From Calditrichota bacterium (GTDB lineage Bacteria > Calditrichota > Calditrichia > RBG-13-44-9 > J075): DNA of 20,342 nt. The stretch lies in assembly GCA_024275555.1 (NCBI GenBank), contig JAJRYW010000536.1:1-20342 (forward strand), in the 5' to 3' direction. A model generated the notes under the pieces. The model was not told the DNA's origin, did no database searches, and was given only the letters and a program-made list of their open reading frames with translations. Positions 1-6,758 of this stretch are shown one piece after another (positions within the stretch are counted from its first letter, which is position 1; every line of letters begins with the position of its first letter). The position numbers and the translations under genes are program-made.

Positions 1-1
1 C

Positions 2-715
2 GTGCCGCTCTCGGCAGCGGAGTTCTATGCCGGATTGCAACAGCGCTTTGTGGAGCGCGACGGGATGTACTTCCTGCCCGAACAGGCCGCCGAGTACGAT
101 AAAAAGCGCCTCACCGCCCGGGAGGTAAAGCAGTTGGAGCTGTTTGTCAGCGATGAATCCTCGGCCATCCAGTGGCTCAAACAGCAGCTCCTCCCAAAGC
201 CGCAGAGTTTTCAGGAATTGCACCCCCGGTTCATGAAAGAACTGGGCGGGTGGAAGAAACACGAAAAACCCCTGGAACTGCTGGAACTATTAGAACAGAA
301 CTTTCTGTGTTACGACGGAAAGGGAGAAGTTCCCTCCCCAATTCACAGTCACCTTTCCAGCAATTACAAGGAACTGCGCAACCTGCCTAAGGACGATCCG
401 CAATTGCAGGCCAAAGCCAAAAACCGCTGGTATGTGCCCGATCCCAATAAAGCGCAGGACCTGGAGAAACTCCGCGAGCGCACTTTGCTGAAAGAATTTC
501 AGGAATACCTGGAGCAAGCTTCCCAGCCTGCTTCCCGAAAATTAAGAGTCTTCCGCCTGGAAGCGGTACGGGCAGGCTTTAAGAAAGCCTGGCAGGAGCG
601 GGATTACCAGACCATTATCAAAGTGGCCCGTAAAATCCCTGACAACGTGCTCCAGGAAGACCCCAAGCTGATTATGTGGTATGACCAGGCGGTGACGAGG
701 GCGGGGGAGGAGTGA
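2..715 (+). CDS. C-terminal part of a BREX type 3-like DNA methyltransferase (PglXI-like), 5' end outside window
   Basis: An open frame enters from the left edge and ends at a TGA at 713-715, giving about 237 residues with no start inside the window; the GTG at position 2 is simply an internal valine. The segment is charged and helical, with blocks such as RDGMYFLPEQ, KHEKPLELLELLEQNF, YDGKGEVPSPIHSHLS, RWYVPDPNKAQDLEKLRER and EDPKLIMWYDQA. I recognise these blocks as the C-terminal extension of large adenine-specific DNA methyltransferases found in BREX type 3-like operons. No catalytic methyltransferase motif lies in this fragment, so the call rests on remembered family similarity plus the downstream PglZ and BrxA-like genes. 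In BREX the methylase marks host DNA at a non-palindromic site. Alternative: the tail of another large component of the same operon, such as the helicase. Confidence 0.6.
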   Translation: MPLSAAEFYAGLQQRFVERDGMYFLPEQAAEYDKKRLTAREVKQLELFVSDESSAIQWLKQQLLPKPQSFQELHPRFMKELGGWKKHEKPLELLELLEQNFLCYDGKGEVPSPIHSHLSSNYKELRNLPKDDPQLQAKAKNRWYVPDPNKAQDLEKLRERTLLKEFQEYLEQASQPASRKLRVFRLEAVRAGFKKAWQERDYQTIIKVARKIPDNVLQEDPKLIMWYDQAVTRAGEE

Positions 716-752
716 TCCCCAGGGGACACGAAAAACTTGAATCTACTAAGAA

Positions 753-1114
753 CACGAAGGGGCACGAATAATGAATCTATATATTATTGTTCAGGCATCT
801 CTTGTAGCTCAATGGCGGCAACAAATCAGAACGGCGATGAACAACATATATTTTTGTAGTGGCTTATGCTACCAAATAAGTAATTGCTCTTAAATAATCA
901 TCACTTTAATTGGGGCAATCTGTCATGCCCTGCCTGCCCCGGTGCGCCGGGGAATGTAGTAATCGGGCATCCAGAAACTTGCAAAATATGGATTCCCGCT
1001 AAAAACAAGCGGGAATGACAAAAGTGTCGATTCAATAATGTCAATTACTTAAAAGGTATGAACTGAGCTTTCATTTATTCATAAAGGAGTTTTTTCCCTT
1101 CGTGTCCCTTCGTG
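753..1114. repeat. Inverted repeat pair bracketing the gap (753-768 / 1099-1114)
   Basis: The left arm cacgaaggggcacgaa and the right arm ttcgtgtcccttcgtg are reverse complements at 15 of 16 positions. Further cacgaa / ttcgtg units occur beside each arm (723-732, and 1111-1123 on the right), so each arm is a small degenerate array. Such cacgaa-type arrays occur in intergenic regions of many environmental bacterial genomes; their function is unknown. Confidence 0.6.
921..1020. repeat. 100-bp MITE-like palindromic element
   Basis: It begins tgtcatgccc (921-930) and ends gggaatgaca (1011-1020), terminal inverted repeats matching at 9 of 10 positions. Inside are two perfect hairpins: ccccgg-tgcg-ccgggg (937-952) and attcccgct-aaaaaca-agcgggaat (992-1016). 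This is the structure of a short non-autonomous repeat. No coding capacity and no obvious target-site duplication. Confidence 0.6.
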
Positions 1115-1150
1115 AACTTCGTGGATAAATAAACCATTTGCACTGACAAT

Positions 1151-3163
1151 ATGAACACCTGGCAAAAAACCATCTTAAAACCCATATTAAGCAGCGCCGC
1201 CCGGTTGCTGTGCGTGGCCGATCCGGATGGCTTGCTGGTGGATGAGAAGATATTGAAAGCCATCGGCAAGGCCGGCCTGGAGGTGCTGGAGTTCGAGGAG
1301 CCGGTGCTGTTTCGTTACCTCTACGAGTCGCGCTTCCGCCAACATTGGGATAACGGCATACAACCGGAACGGCGTGTGCTGGTCAGGCTCTCCACCCCGG
1401 ATTTAGCACGGCTCCCCTTTGATGTGCTCCAGCGGGCGGAATGTTTTTCCATCAGTCTGGCCGAGCTGTTTCCGCACTTTCCCGTCGGTGTGGTTGCAGC
1501 ACTTTCACCGGAGCACCGGGAACTCCTATTTCAATCCATCAGGGGAAAACGGCTTTCACCGATGGGGGAAAGAGCCGCTAAAGCCTTCATTCTCAAGCAG
1601 GTCTTCGGTATTGTCCCGGAGGTCATCAAAACCGATGTCGACCTGCTCAGCCTGCTGTTGCAACGCCATTACCGGGGAGAGCAATTGCCGGCGCCGTTCG
1701 ATGCATTTCTAATTGAATCGTTGCGCTCCCGGAAGCAATTTGAAAATTTGCCGTTGCACGCCATTATTCCCAGCCGGGAAGCGTTCTTTGAATTCTTGCA
1801 GGAGCGCTGGCCGGCGTTTCTGAAAGGGGTGCTGGCGGAAAGCAGCGTACAAATCAAAGAGCCTATGGGTGGGTTCGCCCTTCGTTACCCGGGCCCGGTG
1901 GATTTGCCCTTCGGAGATCAGGCGGTGCGGGTGTATATGGACAATCTCTTTACCGAGGGATTCTTGCAGCCGGCGCCGGTTGAGGATGGTCTACGTGTAA
2001 AGGATGAATGGTTTGCACCGGGGCTGCTCATTGATGCAGAAGCCGACCGGGTGCGTAAGATCAACGAATTCATCCGGCGAATTGAAATGACGTTGCCGGG
2101 CGCTGATGCCTCGTACCAGGATTGGAGGGAGTTTGCCCTGCGTTGGGCGCGGTTAAAAGGCGCCTTGCACCAACTGCCGCCGGATCCCCAGGCGGGTTGC
2201 CGGGCACAGTTGCCTCCTCTTGAACACGACATGGACAGCCGATTTCAACAGTGGATGCTTTCCCACTACCCGGGATTGTTCAACCTGCCGGCGCTGTCGC
2301 CGGTCATGGTGCACCATATTCCCCGCTACCTGGCAAACTATAGGAGCAAGCGTCCCAATTCCCGGATCGCCCTGCTGATCATCGACGGGCTGGCATTGGA
2401 TCAGTGGATACTCATCAAAAACGGGCTTCAAACGGAAAAACGAAACCAGATGCCTCATGAAGCGGCGGTTTTCGCCTGGACCCCCACCATTACCGAGGTA
2501 TCTCGCCAGGCAATTTTTGCCGGTAAACCCCCGGCATACTTCCCGGCTGCTATCGGGAATACCGCAAAAGAAGAGGAATTGTGGAAGCGGTTTTGGAAGG
2601 GACAGGGAGTGAGCGCCCATCACATCTTCTACCGTAAAGGATTGAGAGATGCAGAGCAATTGACCGAGTTAAAAGAGCAGTTGTCTGATCCCCGGGTGAA
2701 GATTGCCGGATTGGTGGTTGACAAAGTTGATCGCATCATGCACGGGATTCAATTGGGGATGAATGGACTCTACAATCAAATCAACCAGTGGATGCAGGAA
2801 GGATTTTTGAATAATTTGCTGGATATCTTTAGGGAACACGACTTTGAGGTGTTCATCACCTCCGATCATGGCAATGTGGAGGCGGTCGGCTGCGGCAGTC
2901 CCCGGGAAGGCGCTATTGCCAACCTGCGGGGACAACGGGTGCGAATCTACCCGAATGCCAGCTTGCGAAGGGAGATTAAATCTGCTTTTCCCGACACTTT
3001 GGAGTGGGCTCCGACTGGTTTGCCGGAAAACAATTTTCCCCTGATCGCTCCTAACCGCAAGGCGTTTGTCACTGCCGGGCAGAGGATTGTCACTCACGGG
3101 GGTATTTCCTTAGAAGAGGTCATCGTTCCCTTCATTCACATGTCAGCGAGTACACAAATATGA
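1151..3163 (+). CDS. pglZ: BREX type 3-like phosphatase PglZ
   Basis: 670 residues. PglZ is the hallmark alkaline-phosphatase-superfamily protein of BREX/Pgl phage-defence systems; it is essential there although its substrate is unclear. The N-terminus has the VADPDGLLVDEKIL signature (22-35), followed by LPFDVL (88-93). The phosphatase core spans about 400-660: LLIIDG (408-413, D412 a likely metal ligand), TPTITEVSR with candidate Ser/Thr nucleophiles (444-452), VDKVDRIMH (523-531, a D-x2-D-x3-H metal motif), TSDHG (570-574) and VTHGGISLEEVIVPF (647-661). All expected metal-binding blocks are visible, so the enzyme looks intact. The start is chosen because the family signature begins about 20 residues in; there is no clear ribosome site. 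Its TGA overlaps the next ATG (ATGA), which indicates translational coupling to the BrxA-like gene. Confidence 0.88.
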   Translation: MNTWQKTILKPILSSAARLLCVADPDGLLVDEKILKAIGKAGLEVLEFEEPVLFRYLYESRFRQHWDNGIQPERRVLVRLSTPDLARLPFDVLQRAECFSISLAELFPHFPVGVVAALSPEHRELLFQSIRGKRLSPMGERAAKAFILKQVFGIVPEVIKTDVDLLSLLLQRHYRGEQLPAPFDAFLIESLRSRKQFENLPLHAIIPSREAFFEFLQERWPAFLKGVLAESSVQIKEPMGGFALRYPGPVDLPFGDQAVRVYMDNLFTEGFLQPAPVEDGLRVKDEWFAPGLLIDAEADRVRKINEFIRRIEMTLPGADASYQDWREFALRWARLKGALHQLPPDPQAGCRAQLPPLEHDMDSRFQQWMLSHYPGLFNLPALSPVMVHHIPRYLANYRSKRPNSRIALLIIDGLALDQWILIKNGLQTEKRNQMPHEAAVFAWTPTITEVSRQAIFAGKPPAYFPAAIGNTAKEEELWKRFWKGQGVSAHHIFYRKGLRDAEQLTELKEQLSDPRVKIAGLVVDKVDRIMHGIQLGMNGLYNQINQWMQEGFLNNLLDIFREHDFEVFITSDHGNVEAVGCGSPREGAIANLRGQRVRIYPNASLRREIKSAFPDTLEWAPTGLPENNFPLIAPNRKAFVTAGQRIVTHGGISLEEVIVPFIHMSASTQI

Positions 3164-3903
3164 ACCATAGAATACAAATCGGATTCAGTCAGCGAATTCA
3201 AATAGAATGGCTGGAATATACCACGAATCTTTTGCTGGCCGGACATACCCGGGAACAGATCAAGACAGCACTGAATGGTTTTTTGCAAGACAAGTTGTCA
3301 GTGGGCAGCACATCTAAACGCAGCAACCGTGACAAAGCCATTACCATTCTAACGAGAATTTGGGTAACTCCAACCAAAGAGCTTTTGCCACTTCGAGATG
3401 AAGGTCTCCAGCTACTGAAAGAACTACCCTCAAAAAAACGCCTGGCCGTACATTGGGGCATGTGCATGGCTGTCTATCCGTTTTTTGGCGTGGTGGCGGG
3501 AACTGTAGGCCGCTTACTCCGTCTACAAGGCAGTTTCTCAAGCACACAAATTTACCGGCGAATTAGAGAAATCTACGGGCAGAGAGATACCATTAACAAG
3601 CCCACCCAGCGAGTATTGCGCTGCTTTGCGGATTGGGACCTGCTGAGCGACACTTCTACGCCTGGAATTTATGAAGCCAATGCTCCACACCCGATTGACA
3701 GCCCTCGCCTCTCGGCCTGGTTGATCGAAGCATTGTTGCAGTCCAATGAAGGAAAATCGTTGCCGCTTAACACCGTTCTGCAGGCCCCCCAATTCTTCCC
3801 TTTTTCGATCACTCTCCCTTCCCGCACAGCGATCGAAGCCAACCCGCGCCTTGATGTATTCCGTCATGCAATGGATGAGGAGATTGTTCGGTTAAAATTC
3901 TGA
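3160..3903 (+). CDS. BrxA-like protein of a BREX type 3-like system
   Basis: 247 residues, starting at an ATG that overlaps the pglZ stop codon by 4 bp. The N-terminus (16-75) is helical and charged, and a hydrophobic stretch lies around 97-117. Residues 123-166 (GSFSSTQIYRRIREIYGQRD... to DWDLLSD) look like a winged helix: helix-turn-helix followed by a T-Q-R-V-L-R recognition-type helix. In the published type 3 BREX order the gene after pglZ is brxA (DUF1819, DNA-binding helical family), which fits position, length and the putative DNA-binding region. I infer the name mainly from context and this similarity, since overall identity to classical BrxA is not obvious. No terminator is evident downstream. 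The base composition looks more AT-rich than carAB, consistent with a transferred defence island. Confidence 0.6.
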   Translation: MNHRIQIGFSQRIQIEWLEYTTNLLLAGHTREQIKTALNGFLQDKLSVGSTSKRSNRDKAITILTRIWVTPTKELLPLRDEGLQLLKELPSKKRLAVHWGMCMAVYPFFGVVAGTVGRLLRLQGSFSSTQIYRRIREIYGQRDTINKPTQRVLRCFADWDLLSDTSTPGIYEANAPHPIDSPRLSAWLIEALLQSNEGKSLPLNTVLQAPQFFPFSITLPSRTAIEANPRLDVFRHAMDEEIVRLKF

Positions 3904-4185
3904 AAATGCTTCTCAAGCTTTTTCCTTTTCTTTATACCTGCCTCAAAAAGTAGATAATCTGCACAACAACTAAATTTTCACGCCGGATAATCACCCGGGC
4001 AGAGAAGACACTATTCAACAAGTTCCCCAGGCGAAAACCATTAGCATCCCGCACCGGCAATTCTTACATTAACCCCTTTAAAAACAGAACCCGAAACGCG
4101 ATTCAATGATCACGTTTCACGCATCACGTTTTACGTTTCAGGTTCCTCAGTTTCACTAAAAAATTTCAAACTCACGGAGGTGCTT
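3904..4185. other. Intergenic spacer between the BREX-like operon and the carbamoyltransferase gene
   Basis: 282 bp without a credible gene. It contains a run of degenerate tcacgttt units at 4108-4141, described as a separate repeat, and ends with the strong ribosome site ggagg (4176-4180). No clear terminator hairpin for the BREX-like operon was seen. Confidence 0.6.
4108..4141. repeat. Degenerate tcacgttt repeat array, left copy
   Basis: Three to four imperfect units of roughly 10-11 nt built on atcacgtttc / gcatcacgtt / ttacgtttca. The same units recur in the same orientation at 5722-5776 and in reverse complement at 5169-5195, so the arrays flank the carbamoyltransferase and four-helix-bundle genes. 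Confidence 0.6.
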
Positions 4186-5166
4186 ATGTACGGTTCACTG
4201 AAAGGAAAAGATTATATCTACACCCAGGATTGGTCGGATACGGAAATTGAGCTGGCGCTGGAAAAAGCTTCCGAATTGAAATTCATGTTCAAAAACGGCG
4301 TTCCGCACCGTATTTTGCCGGATAAAACCATCTTTTTACTTTTCTTCGACAAATCCACCCGCACCCGCAACAGCTTTGAAGCCGGCATCACCCAATTGGG
4401 CGGGCACGCACATTTTATCGATTCCAGCACCTCGCAGATTGCTCATGGCGAGAGCCCCAAGGACACCGGAATCATTCTCTCCTCCTACGGCCACGGCATT
4501 GCCATTCGCCACGACCTGGTTCCCGGCGAAGGCAACAGCTACATGCGCGAGATTGCCAAGCACGCCAGCGTACCGGTGATCAACATGCAGTGCGACGTGG
4601 ATCATCCTTGCCAGACCCTGGCGGATTTGATGACCATCCGGGAGATTTTCGGCAAAAACCTGCGCGGGCGCAAAATTGCCGTTTCCTGGGCTTATGCGCC
4701 TTCTTACGCCAAACCGATGTCGGTGCCGCAGGGGCTGATTATGCTCATGACCCGCTTCGGCCTGGATGTAACCCTGGCCCATCCCCCCGAGTATAAGCTG
4801 ATGGACAGCACCCTGGAGATCGCCCGCCAAAACGCCGAAAAAGCCGGGGTAAAGTTCGAAGTAGTCGACGATATGGATGCCGCCTTCGAGGACGCCGATA
4901 TCGTCTACCCCAAAAGCTGGGGAATCGAGTCGCTGTTCCACAAACCGGAGGAAGCCCTGGAAATCTCCAAACAATACCAAGACTGGATTTGCGATGAGCG
5001 CCGCATGAAGCTGGCCAAAGAAGAGGCCGTTTACATGCACTGCCTGCCGGCCGACCGCGGCAACGAAGTTACCGACGCAGTCATCGACGGCCCTCAATCG
5101 GTAGTCTACCAGGAAGCGGAAAACCGCCTGCACACCTGCAAATCTCTCATGGCGCTGACGATGTGA
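4186..5166 (+). CDS. Knotted-type carbamoyltransferase (ArgF/YgeW superfamily)
   Basis: 326 residues. It transfers the carbamoyl group of carbamoyl phosphate to an amine substrate in the cytosol. The carbamoyl-phosphate site is complete: STRTR (57-61), R108-H109 region, HPCQ (140-143) and HCLPADRG (285-292). The amino-substrate loop reads YPKSWG (241-246) instead of the ornithine-type SMG loop, and residues 168-182 hold a proline-rich WAYAPSYAKPMSVPQ stretch. Both are features of the knotted acylornithine/YgeW-type transcarbamylases; SQIAHGES and NSYMRE also recall YgeW. The true substrate (ornithine, N-acyl-ornithine or another amine) cannot be read from the sequence. A GTG at 4180 is in frame, but ggagg at 4176-4180 selects the ATG at 4186. 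carAB on the facing strand would supply its co-substrate. Confidence 0.85.
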   Translation: MYGSLKGKDYIYTQDWSDTEIELALEKASELKFMFKNGVPHRILPDKTIFLLFFDKSTRTRNSFEAGITQLGGHAHFIDSSTSQIAHGESPKDTGIILSSYGHGIAIRHDLVPGEGNSYMREIAKHASVPVINMQCDVDHPCQTLADLMTIREIFGKNLRGRKIAVSWAYAPSYAKPMSVPQGLIMLMTRFGLDVTLAHPPEYKLMDSTLEIARQNAEKAGVKFEVVDDMDAAFEDADIVYPKSWGIESLFHKPEEALEISKQYQDWICDERRMKLAKEEAVYMHCLPADRGNEVTDAVIDGPQSVVYQEAENRLHTCKSLMALTM

Positions 5167-5168
5167 GA

Positions 5169-5195
5169 GTGAAGCGTGAAATGTGAAGCGTGAAG
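5169..5195. repeat. gtgaagc repeat array, inverted relative to 4108-4141 and 5722-5776
   Basis: The run holds two copies of gtgaagcgtgaa-type units directly after the carbamoyltransferase stop. Its reverse complement gives cttcacgcttcac, the same family as the tcacgttt arrays. With the array at 5722-5776 it forms an inverted pair around the four-helix-bundle gene. Confidence 0.55.
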
Positions 5196-5221
5196 TATGA
5201 TATTTATAGGAGGTGAGATTT

Positions 5222-5722
5222 GTGAACTTTACTGAATGGGCAGATACGCTTCCGGATGATATTAAAAATGATTCACTCTGGAAAATGGAGGCGTATCGTA
5301 TCGCCCTATTTGTCAACGATATTGGTTGGCATGACATAACCAGGCTTTCAAAGGATCGCCGCACCTTTAGTCTGTCAGATCAACTGTATCGCTCTCTTGG
5401 TTCTGTTTGTGCCAATCTGGAGGAAGGTTACTCCCGCGGATCTAACCGTGATCGCGCCAGGTTCTACGAGTATGCTCTTGGTTCTGCGCGGGAGAGCAGA
5501 GGGTGGTACTATCGAGCGAGGTTTGTCCTGGGAGAGGAGGTAACTCAACATCGTATCGGCCTCATCACCGAGGTTATCAGATTATTACTAACCATGGTGC
5601 CACAACAAAGAAGTATGAAGGTTCGCGAAACAACATCTGCCTATAGTGCAACCCCATCGCCACCGGAACCGGCAGATTTACAACGGCTGTTACAACACAT
5701 ACCTTTCCCTAAAAAACCGTAA
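5222..5722 (+). CDS. Four-helix-bundle protein (S23/23S rRNA intervening-sequence family)
   Basis: 166 residues from a GTG at 5222 with ggagg at 5209-5213, 8 nt upstream; an in-frame GTG at 5213 overlaps that site and is rejected. Residues 20-128 are helical, with the family-like core SLGSVCANLEEGYSRGS (58-74) followed by RFYEYALGSARES (80-92). Proteins of this family were first found encoded within 23S rRNA intervening sequences and are common as stand-alone genes; they form pentameric helical bundles, and their role is unclear. The family is usually around 120 residues, so the proline-containing tail after about residue 130 is an extension. The gene is bracketed by inverted repeat arrays, which suggests it moved as a cassette. 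Confidence 0.8.
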   Translation: MNFTEWADTLPDDIKNDSLWKMEAYRIALFVNDIGWHDITRLSKDRRTFSLSDQLYRSLGSVCANLEEGYSRGSNRDRARFYEYALGSARESRGWYYRARFVLGEEVTQHRIGLITEVIRLLLTMVPQQRSMKVRETTSAYSATPSPPEPADLQRLLQHIPFPKKP

Positions 5723-5776
5723 ATCACGTTTCACGAATCACGCATCAAAATTTACGTTTCACGAATCACGTTTCAG
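5722..5776. repeat. Degenerate tcacgttt repeat array, right copy
   Basis: Units of aatcacgtttcacg type at 5722-5746 and 5751-5776, in the same orientation as 4108-4141 and opposite to 5169-5195. It fills nearly the whole gap between the four-helix-bundle gene and the next ATG at 5783, so the next gene's leader consists of this repeat. Confidence 0.6.
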
Positions 5777-5782
5777 AATCCT

Positions 5783-6703
5783 ATGAAGAATCCCTACAAA
5801 CGCCTCAACATCTTCAAATGTGTGCATGATGTGCATCGCTCGTTTCAGAGCCGCATGTCGGTGCACCATATTCAAAATGTGAAGGGCTGTTTTCCGGAGG
5901 GATGCTTCCATTTTCTGTGGAACTGCAAATTGATCAAGCAGGGTAAAGCCTGCTACCGGGGTTATAATTACATTGGCAAAAACTGCCACGGCTGCCGTTA
6001 TTATTACGAGGAAAAAGTGCACAACCACCCCGAGGTGCTACTCTCCGGGGAGGCTTACCGGGAATTTGAAGCCGAGCTGAACCGCTTCGAAGACTGGCTG
6101 GAGGAACACCTCGACCGGGAGAGTGAAATCCACGGTGTGGTTGACGGGGTAAAACCGCTGTTCCGGAAAAGAGTCTACGCCAAGGGCAACGGATTTTCCT
6201 TCTCAGGATTTTTGCTGATCTTCCGGGAGCTTTACATCGGCCGGGAGTTGATGGAAGACCCGGTCTATGTGCGCCTTTCGCCGAAAACCTATGCGTCGCT
6301 CAAATTTGGCCGGGGCGATAAGCTCACCGCCCGCGCGACACTTACGCTGGACCGGGGACGGCTGGTGTTTAAACGCCTGCGCAAGATCGACATCGAAACA
6401 CGCGGCGAGCCGCCCCTCTGGAGCGAATCGAAAGCGCTGGTAGCCCGGGAATCCGCTGTGCACCTGCCGACCCAGCCGGAAGGATGCATCCACTGTCCTC
6501 ACGGGGCCCTGGTCGATGTGGAAGACCTCCGCCAGCCGGAAACCCGCCGCTACCGTCAGCTCTACTGCCTGCAGGGCGTCAAAGATTACCGCATCTGCCC
6601 GGTTTATTCCGGGTTCGCCGGGGCGGATGAGGCCGACCAGAAACTGCCCAGCAACCAGGCTACCTGTGTGACCCACAAAGTCAAATTGGCCCACAAAACC
6701 TGA
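5783..6703 (+). CDS. Cysteine-rich protein of unknown function
   Basis: 306 residues, not recognised as a named family. Twelve cysteines fall in two groups. The N-terminal group is C36, C41, C48, C57, C68 and C71, ending in a CHGC motif. The C-terminal group is C235, C238, C262 and C272, starting with CIHC. C13 and C295 lie outside. The spacing suggests two metal sites (zinc or iron-sulfur), with the C-terminal set resembling a four-cysteine site. Between them, residues 88-128 are helical and charged, and about 135-205 look like alternating beta strands (GDKLTARATLTLDRGRLVF), possibly an OB-like barrel. There is no signal peptide or membrane segment, so it is probably cytosolic. The ATG lacks a clear ribosome site because the leader is repeat sequence. 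A nucleic-acid-binding or redox role is possible but unproven. Confidence 0.75.
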   Translation: MKNPYKRLNIFKCVHDVHRSFQSRMSVHHIQNVKGCFPEGCFHFLWNCKLIKQGKACYRGYNYIGKNCHGCRYYYEEKVHNHPEVLLSGEAYREFEAELNRFEDWLEEHLDRESEIHGVVDGVKPLFRKRVYAKGNGFSFSGFLLIFRELYIGRELMEDPVYVRLSPKTYASLKFGRGDKLTARATLTLDRGRLVFKRLRKIDIETRGEPPLWSESKALVARESAVHLPTQPEGCIHCPHGALVDVEDLRQPETRRYRQLYCLQGVKDYRICPVYSGFAGADEADQKLPSNQATCVTHKVKLAHKT

Positions 6704-6758
6704 TCACCTCACTTTCCCCCGCCGCAAAAGGCTGCATATCACTCGTCAATCATCACTC

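Larger units (their letters stand above)
716..1150. other. 435-bp gene-free gap inside the BREX-like operon
   Basis: No credible coding frame on either strand. The gap is AT-richer than its flanks and is bracketed by near-identical inverted repeats (753-768 and 1099-1114). It contains a 100-bp palindromic element at 921-1020. In the published type 3 BREX order a helicase gene (brxHII) lies between the methylase and pglZ; nothing resembling it is present here. pglZ begins at 1151 without an obvious Shine-Dalgarno sequence. Confidence 0.7.

Noticed and set aside
796..870. tRNA-like stretch tgtagctcaatgg (803-815)
   Set aside because: It resembles a tRNA D-arm, but there is no acceptor stem, anticodon arm or T-loop (GTTCRA) in the expected positions.
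4336..5364. 342-codon minus-strand open frame opposite the carbamoyltransferase gene
   Set aside because: Shadow of a well-conserved enzyme; no motif, and it crosses the repeat array at 5169-5195.
4108..5776. CRISPR array made of the tcacgttt units
   Set aside because: Units are only about 10-11 nt, degenerate, adjacent without unique spacers, and change orientation; no cas gene is present.
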